A stretch of DNA of 28,687 nucleotides from positions 1-28,687 of IMG/VR virus record IMGVR_UViG_3300026183_000032; one strand, written 5' to 3'. This document shows positions 16,913 through 25,076 of this stretch, one piece after another. The position numbers and the translations under genes were made by a program. Source of the stretch: a virus. Every line of letters begins with the position of its first letter. Within the stretch, counting starts at the first letter, position 1. Below the pieces are notes generated by a model that made no database searches, had not been told where the DNA came from, and saw only the letters and a list, made by a program, of their open reading frames with translations.

Positions 16913-17598
16913 TTACCTAACTCTCTTCTTTTTATTTGTTGCATCAGAAACAAAATCTTCGACTGACACTTGTTCTCTAGGTCTGTTGCCACGACCTCTA
17001 ATTCTGTCTAATTCTTTTTTCCACCAACCTCTTTGTGGTTTTGTGCTATCTTCATGCTCATATGTCTCATCATTCATCAAAGCATTGTAATGTGGTGCAT
17101 AGAAATTAGAAGAATCCACTGGTAGATTAGTTAGTAATATCATAAACTTTCTCCAAGTAACCTCTAATGGTTTATCAATGTTGTAATGTCGTTGAAAGTC
17201 TGATTCTATTGAAGCCCAACGAAACCATATTTCACTGAGCTTAAACGCTATTTTGGGGAGCCATCCTCTTCGGAAGTTTCGGTTTCAACCTCTTCATCAC
17301 CTTGTTGTAAGTTATATTTTTCTAACAACCAAGTAAGTAATTCTTCAAGTTGATTCCAAGTTGCTCCATTTTCAAGCATCTCATCTAAGACTTCTTGTCC
17401 TACAATCGATGCTAACCATTCAGGTATAACTTGTGTTGGAATAGAACCAGTCTCATCCATCCAACGCATTTGTGCAAGAACTGTTCTTGCTGGTAAAGCA
17501 TGGGGAAAAGTATACTCTTCTCCACCTAGTTTTACCTTAATTGCTTTCTCTTCAGCTTCTTCTTGAGCTAAATCGAAATCTTTAAAATTGTCAGCCAC
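16913..17598 (-). CDS. Tail assembly chaperone, -1 frameshift G-T fusion
   Basis: Reading 17598 to 17251 in the G frame, slipping back one base at C CCA AAA and continuing to TAA at 16915-16913 gives 228 residues: G plus a 112-residue T extension. The extension begins IAFKLSEIWFRWASIESDF and continues with RHYNIDKPLEVTWRKFMILLTNLP, the classical T-domain pattern (DFQRxYxI...W..F..LL..LP). The Met at 17143 that would start a 76-residue separate gene lies inside this T domain and removes its first 36 residues, so a separate gene is unlikely. T binds tail tube subunits while G binds the tape measure, as in phage lambda; this division is by analogy. Confidence 0.92.
17212..17257 (-). promoter_or_regulatory. 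Programmed -1 ribosomal frameshift signal (slippery site and hairpin)
   Basis: The slippery heptamer C CCA AAA is at 17257-17251, immediately followed by the G stop codon TAG. After an 8-base spacer (17250-17243) the RNA can form a 13-bp stem (17242-17230 with 17224-17212) with a 5-base loop. I paired it by hand: ten Watson-Crick and three G-U pairs, no bulge. The X XXY YYZ site, spacer and hairpin are canonical, and the -1 frame downstream encodes the T domain without a stop. Confidence 0.92.
17248..17598 (-). CDS. Tail assembly chaperone, unshifted G form
   Basis: The 116-residue G product is an acidic helical protein (VKLGGEEYTFPHALPARTVLAQMRWMDETG; then LEELLTWLLEKYNLQ) that resembles the tail assembly chaperones of long-tailed phages. 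Such proteins coat the tape measure before the tube assembles. Start: GTG at 17598, supported by a perfect AGGAGGT at 17609-17603. It stops at TAG (17250-17248) directly after the slippery sequence C CCA AAA, so a minority of ribosomes produce the longer G-T protein. The gene sits between the major tail protein and the tape measure, its usual place. Confidence 0.93.
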   Translation of the reverse strand: MADNFKDFDLAQEEAEEKAIKVKLGGEEYTFPHALPARTVLAQMRWMDETGSIPTQVIPEWLASIVGQEVLDEMLENGATWNQLEELLTWLLEKYNLQQGDEEVETETSEEDGSPK

Positions 17599-17638
17599 AC
17601 TGACCTCCTATCACTATCATTATTATTTTTTAACCTTA

Positions 17639-18286
17639 TTAGTTAATGTCGAATACATCGCTATCGTTTGTATTATCAATAATTCTAAACAATTCAAGGA
17701 ATTGATTTGTTGATTGTACAGACTTTGGCTTAAGTACTTTGAACTCAGTTGCAATAACAACCTTCTGAGGTGCTTTTTGGTGAGCCATTGAAAAAGCTCC
17801 AACATTGATAGCACGAGGAATTTCCACATGTCTATCAGCACCAGCAGGACCATCAACAATTAACAACAATGATTTCTCATCAAAGTCGTCTGTTGAAGGT
17901 GGTTTTAAGCTGTCGTATCCTGATGCATAATCAGTATCATCTTCTGTGAAAGTACCACCAGCAAGAGCAACTTGTAAGTTACTCATAGATGCCTGTGCTA
18001 ATTCACCAGTTAATCTAACTTCTTGTGCAGTTTTGAATGTTGCAATTGGGTCAATTTCTTCAGCGACCATAATGTCTTCAAATGTTTTATCCATTTCAAG
18101 AGTCCAGCCGTCTTCGGAATACCCAACGTCGACCCAGTCTGCAGCAGGGTCAGCCCATGCTCCAGTGTTGTCTCCAGGAAAAGCTACATAGTCTCCAGTA
18201 GCGTTACCATCATTGGATATTGCTGCAACATAAAGTACACCAGTACCAACAATAACTTCAGATATTGTACCATTTGTGTTTGGCAT
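17639..18286 (-). CDS. Major tail tube protein
   Basis: This 215-residue protein would polymerise into the tail tube. The features are typical: a beta-rich start (GTISEVIVGTGVLYVAAI), a 'WVDVGYSEDGWTLEMDKTFEDI' type segment in which the tube proteins have the conserved G-Y-t-e-dG pattern, the IATFKTAQEVRLTGELAQAS strand-helix region, and a closing beta region (VVIATEFKVLKP). AGGAGA lies 6 bases before the ATG. Position just before the tail chaperones is the standard order. High expression is expected, and the strong Shine-Dalgarno agrees with this. Confidence 0.9.
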   Translation of the reverse strand: MPNTNGTISEVIVGTGVLYVAAISNDGNATGDYVAFPGDNTGAWADPAADWVDVGYSEDGWTLEMDKTFEDIMVAEEIDPIATFKTAQEVRLTGELAQASMSNLQVALAGGTFTEDDTDYASGYDSLKPPSTDDFDEKSLLLIVDGPAGADRHVEIPRAINVGAFSMAHQKAPQKVVIATEFKVLKPKSVQSTNQFLELFRIIDNTNDSDVFDIN

Positions 18287-18300
18287 AATTTATCTCCTAA

Positions 18301-18627
18301 TTATTCTTCTTCTACTTCAGTATCTTGCAAGACACTGCCATTATCGGCAAAGTCTTCAATGTCTTTATCCACATAGTCCTCTGAAGCGTCATTGTCTTCT
18401 TCTTCAGTGACTTCCTCATCAACTTCAATAAGCAAAGGATATGCTTTACCATCTAAGGTCCAGCTTTTTTCCTTTAGCCTATCCCAGTCTTCGGACTCAA
18501 TTTCCACCCATTCTCCTGTCTGAAAAGTTTTTCCAGACACGACATCTCTTGCTGAGTTTGCTTTATTAAATAGAGGGTTAAGTTTAACTTTCACCATCTT
18601 ATTCTCTTGTTCTTTGTTACCAAACAT
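18301..18627 (-). CDS. Small acidic hypothetical protein between tail terminator and major tail protein
   Basis: A 108-residue protein with a folded N-terminal half (VKVKLNPLFNKANSA, VVSGKTFQTGEWVEIESEDWDRL) and a strongly acidic C-terminal third of Glu and Asp that is likely disordered. I do not recognise a function. Small proteins in this slot in related phages are unassigned; a chaperone or decoration role is only a guess. The chosen ATG (18627) has AGGAGA a few bases upstream, overlapping the previous TAG. An internal ATG at residue 11 would give the form starting MVKVKL and cannot be excluded. Confidence 0.75.
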   Translation of the reverse strand: MFGNKEQENKMVKVKLNPLFNKANSARDVVSGKTFQTGEWVEIESEDWDRLKEKSWTLDGKAYPLLIEVDEEVTEEEDNDASEDYVDKDIEDFADNGSVLQDTEVEEE

Positions 18628-18635
18628 ATAATCTC

Positions 18636-19115
18636 CTAGCTTGCATCTCTATATGTCATAGATAATGCGATAGCGTATCTTCCCAAACCAGTGGTTGTTT
18701 CTTCAATTCGAGTTGGCATTTGCACAATCTCAAAACTGTAGATTTTGGCTTTTAAACCATCACTGCTTTGTATATACCCATTACTATAATTGAAAGCTGA
18801 CTGAATTATGGTATTTGCTAAGTCCATTGCTGCACCATAATCAGGAACAGCAGTATCATCAGTACCACCCCAACGACCTGCATAACATTCCATTGGTATT
18901 AAAGCACTTTGAATATGTGCTTCACTTCTAGGATTTAATAATGCACCACCAGCTCTAAACAAAACTACAAATGGCATTTCAGCACCTCTTGGTAATCTTG
19001 TAGCAACTCGTGTATCGACTAAAGCTGTTATTGGTGATTGGTCAAGCATCCACGCTCTTGCAATAATTTCTGCATCAGGTGGTACTTTTTGGTTTATGTC
19101 TCTTGTGTTTGGCAT
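18636..19115 (-). CDS. Tail terminator protein (DUF3168-like)
   Basis: At 159 residues this has the size and pattern of proteins that cap the head-proximal end of the tail tube: an N-terminal helix (PPDAEIIARAWMLDQSPITALV), then RVATRLPRGAEMPFVVLFRAGG, a beta strand with IPMECYAGRWGG, a helix (GAAMDLANTIIQSAF), and a final beta pair (EETTTGLGRYAIALSMTYR). This follows the tail terminator scheme of alpha, beta, beta, alpha and beta hairpin. It lies two genes upstream of the major tail protein, which fits. Only a weak ribosome-binding site is visible before the ATG. It stops at TAG inside the Shine-Dalgarno of the next gene. Confidence 0.8.
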   Translation of the reverse strand: MPNTRDINQKVPPDAEIIARAWMLDQSPITALVDTRVATRLPRGAEMPFVVLFRAGGALLNPRSEAHIQSALIPMECYAGRWGGTDDTAVPDYGAAMDLANTIIQSAFNYSNGYIQSSDGLKAKIYSFEIVQMPTRIEETTTGLGRYAIALSMTYRDAS

Positions 19116-19152
19116 ATAAAAATACTACCATAGCAATTCTTACAATATGTTA

Positions 19153-22100
19153 TTAGTATCTGTAACCCATATTCATATAAAAATCCTTAACTGCTCTTTT
19201 TTTCTTTACTAGGTCACCAGAATTTTGTAATCGATTTAACAATTCTAATACCTCTCTTCTAGGAGCTACCTCTGAAAAAATTCTTTGGTCTGAACCAACT
19301 TGTGAAGAAGTTTCCATTATAACTTTAAAAGTAGTATTAAACAGTTCATCACCATAACCAAATAGCAATAAAGCTAAAGTCTGTGTATTTTCGCCTTGGT
19401 TTATATCTGCAGCAATGTTTTCTAGTGCTTTTCCTAATTGACCTGAAGTAGTAAAGTCTTTTTGTTTTTGACCCTCATTACTATCTACAACTACATAATC
19501 TCCATAAATTTCTTTTACAGACCACCCTTTACTTCTTTTACCACTGTCAGATATTCTTAATTCTCTTAAAACAACCATAAAGTTTTCTACAAAATTTTTG
19601 TCGGATGAATCGCCCCTTAAGAACTCTTCAAATACTGGGTCACCTTGAACACCAGTATCTCTAAAATCTCCAGGTATGGATTTACCATCATAACCTTCAA
19701 TATATAGTTCACCTACATTATCTGGGTCCATATCCAATCTGACCCTTTCTATATAATCAGCATCATAGTTACTTGGTGCATCAAATTTTCTATCAGCATC
19801 ATCACGAATATATTGCTCAAGTGTAATTCTTAAATCTTCTTCATCATCTCTGCCTGGAAATACTGCTATAACCTTTCTACCACTTTCTGATGTTGTAAAC
19901 TCAATTCCATATTCGCTATATGTATTTTTCATAATACCTCTTTGTATTGCTAAGAACTCTTTAAATTCTTTTGAACTTAATATTTGATTTAAATTATCTC
20001 CCTTAGCAATTCTTGAATCTATATATTCTTTTTGTGCACTTTCAAATGTGCTTTGAATGTCACTTTCAATTTCTCTAAAAGATGGTGCTTTTTCAAATTT
20101 ACCAAGTCCAGAATTGTAAAAACTCATTGCTTCATCTCCAGTGCTCTTAGATACAGCTAATAAATATTGTCCTATTTCATCTACAGTCCTATCTAATGTT
20201 TCTTCAAAATGTCTATCTGCATTAGCATCCCATTCAGCTTCATACCTCATAATTTCATTATCAATGTGGTAGCCTTGTTCTAGTTGCAGTCTTTCAAGCA
20301 CATCTTCTGCCTTTTTTTCGGCATCAATAGGGTTGTAATTTCCTTTTGCATTTACTTCTGCTATTGCAATATCTCTTAATTCTTGTGTACCAGGACTTCT
20401 TAATAACAAATCTTTACGAAAATTATCAATAGCCATGTTTCTATCTTTTGTATATATCTCATCTATATAATCAATAATTGATTGTTCCGAAGTTAATCCT
20501 GCATCTACCATACCCCTAGGTATTCTTGTTGTATATATCCATTCATAGTCTTTAGGGTCAAACATGCTTGCACCTGAGCCTTCTGTTCCTGGTATACCTT
20601 TGTATATACTTGTTCTGAATGGACCATCTTGAAAGTTAATTTCTTTTCTTAATATATTCATTAATCTATCCTGTATTCTTGCAGCATTAATATAACTTCT
20701 TTCATCATTAACACCTGCTCTTCTTCTACCATCTCTTCTAGTTGACTCGTTAAATCTTTCTTGTGGTGTCTTTCCTAAATTAGGAGAACTTAAATCAGAT
20801 ACAGGTTCTAATTTATGTTTTCTGACTATCTCTGTACCATCTTCTAATACATCAACCATAAATGCACTTGCACCAATACCTTGTAACTTATTAAATGCTT
20901 CAGTGTTGTTAATACTTGCTCTTGCTTGTTCTACTGCATCCATTTGTTTTCTCAATGGGTCATCAAATATGCTAGCTCTAGGATTTATTGACTTAACCCT
21001 ACCTGACCTCAACCTATCTTGATAGATAGCGTTTTCAGCGTTCATTATTGTTTTTAATCTATAATCAGCAAGTAAGTTAAAACCTCTGTCTTTTTCACGA
21101 GGAGATATACCTCTTAATGTTTGATTAGTTAATGATTGTGTAAAGCTTCCTTTTTGCATACCGCCAAATCTAAATGTCGCATTTATACCTAAACTTTGGG
21201 CAGTTTTATAAGCAGCATTATTTAAAAATAAACTTCTTGGATATGCGTATGGTGTTTGTACAGTTGTTGCAGGACCACCATATTCAATTTGTTGAGCATC
21301 TACTATTGAGTCTGCAAATTGTGAACGAGGTGTGCTACCACCAAAGCTAACACCAAAAGATAAAAATGCATCATCTTTAGGCATATCCTCTGGTGGAATA
21401 ATGTGTATAGCTTTTTGTATTTGTTGTCTTGATGGTATGTAGTTAGCTTTTGCTGGATTGTTTTGTAAAATTACATTTGAATATGAACTATTGAATCCTT
21501 TAGTGTCATTTCTACCAAAACCACCACCAACCATTACTGACATTTCTTGAAAATCACCTAAACCTTTTTCAGCACCTAACACCATCTCTACTAATCTTTC
21601 AGCATCTCTTCTTGTTCCACCTGCATCTCCACCTGGTCTATGAGCACCATGTATACCCATTGATGTCATGTTTAAAAATTGTACAGCTTGTCTTACACCA
21701 TCATTTTTTATATCTCCACCTCTTCTTCTTGCCTGTGCATAACTTCTTGCCATATTTAATTTTCCTTTAGGCATCAAAGGTGCTGTATCTTTACTTCTCG
21801 CTCTAGCTATATGATTTAATTTTCTAGCTGTGTCATATAAAATCTCAAATTTAGCCGAATAATTTTCTAAATCATCACCATATTTAGTTAAGCTACCACT
21901 TGTTTTACCTATCATCCTTTCTATCATGTCATCTACTTCACTACCTGAAAACTGTCTAAAGAAAGTAGCATCAGTTGAATTTTCACCTATGTTAAAACCA
22001 AATGATGGATATGTTTTGGAGTCTCTATATCTTGGCTCACCAGTTTCAGGGTCCATACCTAAATATTGCCTACCCATAATTTCATAGTCTCCATCTTTTC

Positions 22101-23019
22101 TTCTTTTTTCATAATTTGTTGCTAATTTTTCTTTAGCAGGTTTTACTGAATCTTCAATTTCATCTATCAAACCCTCTAAATCATCTGACATTTCACCTGT
22201 TCTAATATCCTTAACATAATGTCTAGGGTTAGGGGTCTTTCTTGCTATAGCTTGTCTATAGTCATCTAATAAATTATTAGGATTTGAACCTGTTTTCATA
22301 AATTTTAAATAGTGATTTGCTTCTGAAACATTCATTCCTTCAGACAAAAGATTTTTAAACATATCTGTATTTTTAAGAAAAAATTGATTGCTTGCAAAAT
22401 CAGTATCAGAAGTCATGTTTCTTTTGCCATAACCACCCATAAGTTTAGCTGCTTGATGGTAAGGGTCAGGTGCACTAGATATTGCATTAGCTGCTGTCAT
22501 TAAAGACCATTGCCTACCAATACCTCTACCATCTCTTATTTGTCTTTTAATTTCATCTTCAAAACTCTTAACATTATGTATAGTCAATTCAGAATTAACA
22601 AAAAACTTAGATGACATTTTAGATAGTATATTTTTTGATTGTCTACCTGCTTGCACACGCAAAGCTCTTGAAACAGGACCATAACCACTTGGTACAACTT
22701 TGTTTTGTATTCCTGCTAAAAACTTACCACCTTTTGTCCACGCATAACGAGCAGCTAATGATTTTGTTAAATTGTCTGTAACGAAAAAAGCAGATATGTC
22801 ATTTAATCCCTGTAGAAATCCATAAGATAAATTGACTAAATTATTTGTTACAGCAGTTTGAGCACCAAAAGATTTTGCCCATAAAAAACTTCTGTTTACT
22901 TTATATAATTTTGCTTCTTGTCTTTGTGAAAGAAAAAATTGTTTACGACTTTCAGATACAAACTGTCTCTGTTCAACAATTACCTTTTCACCAAGATTTG
23001 TTGATACTCTTTTAGCCAT
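19153..23019 (-). CDS. Giant 1288-residue protein of unknown function in the neck position
   Basis: I do not recognise this protein. It occupies the slot between head closure and tail terminator, where HK97 gp10-like neck proteins of about 120-200 residues are usual. The first 170 residues are basic and helical (YAWTKGGKFLAGIQNKV, PSGYGPVSRALRV) and could be the neck portion, but this is a guess. The middle contains Arg- and Gly-rich stretches (ARSYAQARRRGGDI, GIHGAHRPGGDAGGTRRD, MVGGGFGRNDTKG), and residues about 700-1000 are charged and helical with many Asp and Glu. The C-terminus is mixed (IYGDYVVVDSNEGQKQKDF). No transmembrane segment, signal peptide or obvious catalytic motif is visible. 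The start overlaps the previous stop as TAATG. It may be a virion protein, possibly an ejected one, that has absorbed the neck protein. Confidence 0.9.
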   Translation of the reverse strand: MAKRVSTNLGEKVIVEQRQFVSESRKQFFLSQRQEAKLYKVNRSFLWAKSFGAQTAVTNNLVNLSYGFLQGLNDISAFFVTDNLTKSLAARYAWTKGGKFLAGIQNKVVPSGYGPVSRALRVQAGRQSKNILSKMSSKFFVNSELTIHNVKSFEDEIKRQIRDGRGIGRQWSLMTAANAISSAPDPYHQAAKLMGGYGKRNMTSDTDFASNQFFLKNTDMFKNLLSEGMNVSEANHYLKFMKTGSNPNNLLDDYRQAIARKTPNPRHYVKDIRTGEMSDDLEGLIDEIEDSVKPAKEKLATNYEKRRKDGDYEIMGRQYLGMDPETGEPRYRDSKTYPSFGFNIGENSTDATFFRQFSGSEVDDMIERMIGKTSGSLTKYGDDLENYSAKFEILYDTARKLNHIARARSKDTAPLMPKGKLNMARSYAQARRRGGDIKNDGVRQAVQFLNMTSMGIHGAHRPGGDAGGTRRDAERLVEMVLGAEKGLGDFQEMSVMVGGGFGRNDTKGFNSSYSNVILQNNPAKANYIPSRQQIQKAIHIIPPEDMPKDDAFLSFGVSFGGSTPRSQFADSIVDAQQIEYGGPATTVQTPYAYPRSLFLNNAAYKTAQSLGINATFRFGGMQKGSFTQSLTNQTLRGISPREKDRGFNLLADYRLKTIMNAENAIYQDRLRSGRVKSINPRASIFDDPLRKQMDAVEQARASINNTEAFNKLQGIGASAFMVDVLEDGTEIVRKHKLEPVSDLSSPNLGKTPQERFNESTRRDGRRRAGVNDERSYINAARIQDRLMNILRKEINFQDGPFRTSIYKGIPGTEGSGASMFDPKDYEWIYTTRIPRGMVDAGLTSEQSIIDYIDEIYTKDRNMAIDNFRKDLLLRSPGTQELRDIAIAEVNAKGNYNPIDAEKKAEDVLERLQLEQGYHIDNEIMRYEAEWDANADRHFEETLDRTVDEIGQYLLAVSKSTGDEAMSFYNSGLGKFEKAPSFREIESDIQSTFESAQKEYIDSRIAKGDNLNQILSSKEFKEFLAIQRGIMKNTYSEYGIEFTTSESGRKVIAVFPGRDDEEDLRITLEQYIRDDADRKFDAPSNYDADYIERVRLDMDPDNVGELYIEGYDGKSIPGDFRDTGVQGDPVFEEFLRGDSSDKNFVENFMVVLRELRISDSGKRSKGWSVKEIYGDYVVVDSNEGQKQKDFTTSGQLGKALENIAADINQGENTQTLALLLFGYGDELFNTTFKVIMETSSQVGSDQRIFSEVAPRREVLELLNRLQNSGDLVKKKRAVKDFYMNMGYRY

Positions 23020-23366
23020 TATTCTCTATAAAGTAAAGACAATGTTTTGTGAAATACTCTTCCTACTCTATTTGTATATGGATTGACACTATTTATTTCA
23101 AAATACTTATCTGTGCTAGGCTCATAAATTCTATCAGATGCTTTAACATCTTGATTACCAGGTATAATACAAACCCATGACTGTACTATTGTGTTTCTAC
23201 CACTTCTATTCTCTGCTTCATTTTGCATAGTCAACCTACATTTAATACCTGTAGCAATATTTGACCAAGAATCACTTTGTAAACCACGAGAATCAACAGC
23301 AGTATTACTTACTCTTTGTATGTTTACTGTATTTATTAGTAGTCTTTTAGGGTATTCACCTGCCAT
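23019..23366 (-). CDS. Head closure / head-tail joining protein
   Basis: A 115-residue all-beta protein in the position of the SPP1 gp16-like stopper. Its pattern, NTVNIQRVSNTAVDSRGLQSD followed by GIKCRLTMQN, then IIPGNQDVKASDRIYEP and YFEINSVNP, matches small head-tail joining proteins in which a 'D.V..GD.v......F.V..v' segment is conserved. It would close the DNA exit channel and bind the tail. The stop overlaps the next start as TAATG, so translation is probably coupled. No clear Shine-Dalgarno is seen before its own ATG, and 42 bases separate it from the zinc-finger gene. Confidence 0.75.
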   Translation of the reverse strand: MAGEYPKRLLINTVNIQRVSNTAVDSRGLQSDSWSNIATGIKCRLTMQNEAENRSGRNTIVQSWVCIIPGNQDVKASDRIYEPSTDKYFEINSVNPYTNRVGRVFHKTLSLLYRE

Positions 23367-23408
23367 ACAATAAATATAGTATGAGAAAGTAGAATCTCTG
23401 TCTTTATA

Positions 23409-24047
23409 TTAAATGCCTAGATTTTCGTTAATTCTTCTAGTCTTTCTTCTTTCTTTCGATTTACAAGTTTTACAAAACAATGAAAGACCATCTCTAAATT
23501 TTGAATTGCCATCAAATGAGCTAGGAGAAAGACTTTGTTTACACATCATGCAAGTTTTTTTGTCTATCTTTACTTTATTGTCTTTTATCTGTGAATGACA
23601 TACTTTGCAATATCTGTTGTATCCATCTTTATATTTTGCTGATTTATTATATTCACTAATAGATTTATTAACAGAACATTTATAACAAACTTTTTCTGTT
23701 GGATTGTAACTAGCATTTAAAAAATTTTCACGAGCTTGTTCTACTCGTTTACTAAGTTCTACATCTTTGACACACCAAGTTCTAAACTTGTCATAACCAA
23801 CTGATAAACCCTTATATGTTTTTCTAGTAGCTATAGTTCCATAACCAGATTGTATTCTTTGTATAACTTGTTCTGCAACTTCGTAATCTATGTCATTACC
23901 TATAGATAAACCAGCTTGAACTTTTAATTGCCTGACCCTTTCTACTGAGACACCCCATTCTTTAGACCATTCCTTAAGTAATTTATTAGGGTTTTCTAAA
24001 AATAGAGTTTTTGCCTCCTCCACACTAGGTGCTTTTTTATTAGGCAT
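23409..24047 (-). CDS. HTH-like protein with two Cys4 zinc knuckles, embedded among connector genes
   Basis: The 212-residue protein has a helix-turn-helix-like N-terminus (about 21-48, LLKEWSKEWGVSVERVRQLK) and a middle segment that may hold a second helical unit (FRTWCVKDVELSK). The C-terminal half carries two tandem Cys4 units with identical spacing: Cys121, 124, 147, 150 and Cys166, 169, 192, 195, each C-x2-C-x22-C-x2-C. Each unit includes a Lys/Arg-Asp-Gly turn (YKDGYNRYC, FRDGLSLFC) as in zinc-binding parts of phage endonuclease VII-like and homing proteins, but no nuclease domain follows. It ends in a very basic tail. This suggests a nucleic-acid-binding protein rather than a structural part. 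No Shine-Dalgarno is visible before the ATG. A regulator or a remnant of a homing nuclease are both possible. Confidence 0.85.
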   Translation of the reverse strand: MPNKKAPSVEEAKTLFLENPNKLLKEWSKEWGVSVERVRQLKVQAGLSIGNDIDYEVAEQVIQRIQSGYGTIATRKTYKGLSVGYDKFRTWCVKDVELSKRVEQARENFLNASYNPTEKVCYKCSVNKSISEYNKSAKYKDGYNRYCKVCHSQIKDNKVKIDKKTCMMCKQSLSPSSFDGNSKFRDGLSLFCKTCKSKERRKTRRINENLGI

Positions 24048-24050
24048 GAT

Positions 24051-24713
24051 TTACACGAAAAAAGATTTCCTGAATGGTGAAAGTAATGACCTGTCTGATT
24101 GTGATAAAGGTGGTAAAGATAAAGCATCTAGTCCTATGCTATAGGTAGCTGAGTAATCACCAATTCTTTCAGTTCCTGCTAAATTAAAATTACCAGCTGT
24201 TCCAGCTGATACATTTTGGTCTCCTATTTCAGCAGGTTCTTGCTGTGATGAAACTACTAATACAGCTTCTAAAAGTCTTGCCGATGCTCTAGCAGATACC
24301 ATTTTAATTACAGTAGGTAAGTCTGTAGATAGACCACCACCATGAGGTGTATATCCAGCAACATAAGTTATTACAATATTTCTTTCTCTTGCATAAGACC
24401 ATCTCTTACCTAATCTTCTTACTCTACCATTAGGATAAAAAATAAAATCTGCTGATGAACCTTCAGTTAATGTAAAGTCATCTTCAACTACTGAGGTAAT
24501 AGACCTTACAGGCATATGTGTTAAGAAAACTTCTTTAGTTTGGTCACCTGTAAATGTTTCAACTTGAGTTTGTTGTTCTAAATCATATCCTACAAATTGA
24601 ACAATAGATTCATCTACAAAAGGTATTAAATTATCTGTTAAATGTGACTCTAAACCACTGTCAAAATCAATACGAGTATAAGCTTCGACATCGGCTGCCG
24701 TTGAGAAAGCCAT
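24051..24713 (-). CDS. Head-tail adaptor (gp6-like connector)
   Basis: This 220-residue protein probably forms the ring below the portal that begins the neck. It has the typical connector pattern: helical N-terminus (STAADVEAYTRIDF), a segment leading to the beta region (ETFTGDQTKEVFLTHMPVRSI), then VVEDDFTL, a short beta motif with YPNGRVRRLG, IVITYVAGYT, and a C-terminal helix (LPTVIKMVSARASARLLEA). VxSVxxD...V.Y.AGY is characteristic of phage head-tail connector families. An almost perfect Shine-Dalgarno (AAGGAGGT) lies just before its ATG and overlaps the stop of the upstream gene. It is 3 bases from the zinc-finger gene, within the connector cluster. Confidence 0.85.
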   Translation of the reverse strand: MAFSTAADVEAYTRIDFDSGLESHLTDNLIPFVDESIVQFVGYDLEQQTQVETFTGDQTKEVFLTHMPVRSITSVVEDDFTLTEGSSADFIFYPNGRVRRLGKRWSYARERNIVITYVAGYTPHGGGLSTDLPTVIKMVSARASARLLEAVLVVSSQQEPAEIGDQNVSAGTAGNFNLAGTERIGDYSATYSIGLDALSLPPLSQSDRSLLSPFRKSFFV

Positions 24714-24723
24714 TTAGACCTCC

Positions 24724-24993
24724 TTACTTATCTTCGGTATCGAAATCTTTTAGAGCTTTATCTTCTACTTCTGATTTTTTAACTGCTTTGGCTGGTTTTT
24801 TTGCTGCTTTTTTCTTAGCAGGCTTGTCTTTTTTACCCCAACCTTGCTCTTTGAGCCAGTCAGTTGGATATTCTTTACCAGCTTTAGCAATTAGGTCAGC
24901 TTGTGAAGTTGGCACATCTACTGGGTCACCTTCCCATAGCTTTCCATCAGGTAGCTTATAAATATTTTTTTCTGGAATTGTATACATAATCAT
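24724..24993 (-). CDS. Small Lys/Ala-rich hypothetical protein
   Basis: This 89-residue protein has a compact N-terminal half (YKLPDGKLWEGDPVDVP, a Trp-containing segment, then DWLKEQGWGKK) and a low-complexity basic tail of Lys, Ala and Pro (about 54-73) ending in acidic residues. I do not recognise the family. Small genes between capsid and adaptor are common in HK97-type phages and may encode minor head or decoration proteins, but nothing here proves that. Two in-frame ATG codons compete as start (24993 and 24987); an AGGA is 3 bases before the first and 9 before the second, so the second may be real. The stop overlaps the Shine-Dalgarno sequence of the next gene. Confidence 0.75.
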   Translation of the reverse strand: MIMYTIPEKNIYKLPDGKLWEGDPVDVPTSQADLIAKAGKEYPTDWLKEQGWGKKDKPAKKKAAKKPAKAVKKSEVEDKALKDFDTEDK

Positions 24994-25027
24994 TAATCCT
25001 AACTTATAAAATAAAATTACTTGGTAT

Positions 25028-25053
25028 TAGAAAAGCCCTCCGAAGAGGGCTCT
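25028..25053 (-). terminator. Rho-independent terminator with UUCG tetraloop after the capsid gene
   Basis: On the minus strand a 7-bp GC-rich stem AGCCCTC/GAGGGCT closes a TTCG tetraloop (25051-25034) and is followed by a short T-rich stretch (TTTTCT). UUCG loops are exceptionally stable. The opposite strand has no good U tract, so it should act on minus-strand transcripts only. It is the clearest terminator in the window, sits in the 83-base gap after the capsid gene, and would lower expression of downstream connector and tail genes relative to capsid. Confidence 0.88.
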
Positions 25054-25076
25054 TCACACTATCGTCTAAATCAAAC

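Noticed and set aside
16913-17143. Separate 76-residue gene starting at an ATG after the tail chaperone
   Set aside because: Its frame extends upstream without a stop to the slippery heptamer, and the preceding 36 residues are typical T-domain sequence, so it is the end of the frameshift product.
17623-17859. 78-residue Leu-rich frame on the minus strand inside the major tail protein gene
   Set aside because: It overlaps the well-supported major tail protein in another frame, is low-complexity and Leu/Ser-rich, and has no ribosome-binding site.
19116-19152. Promoter before the tail terminator gene (TTGTAA … TATTTT)
   Set aside because: Spacing is 15 bases and the -10 is poor and directly against the start codon; not convincing.
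24994-25027. Promoter between the capsid terminator and the 89-residue gene (TATAAG-like box)
   Set aside because: No acceptable -35 match at the right distance; the match is expected by chance in AT-rich DNA, so downstream expression may rely on readthrough.
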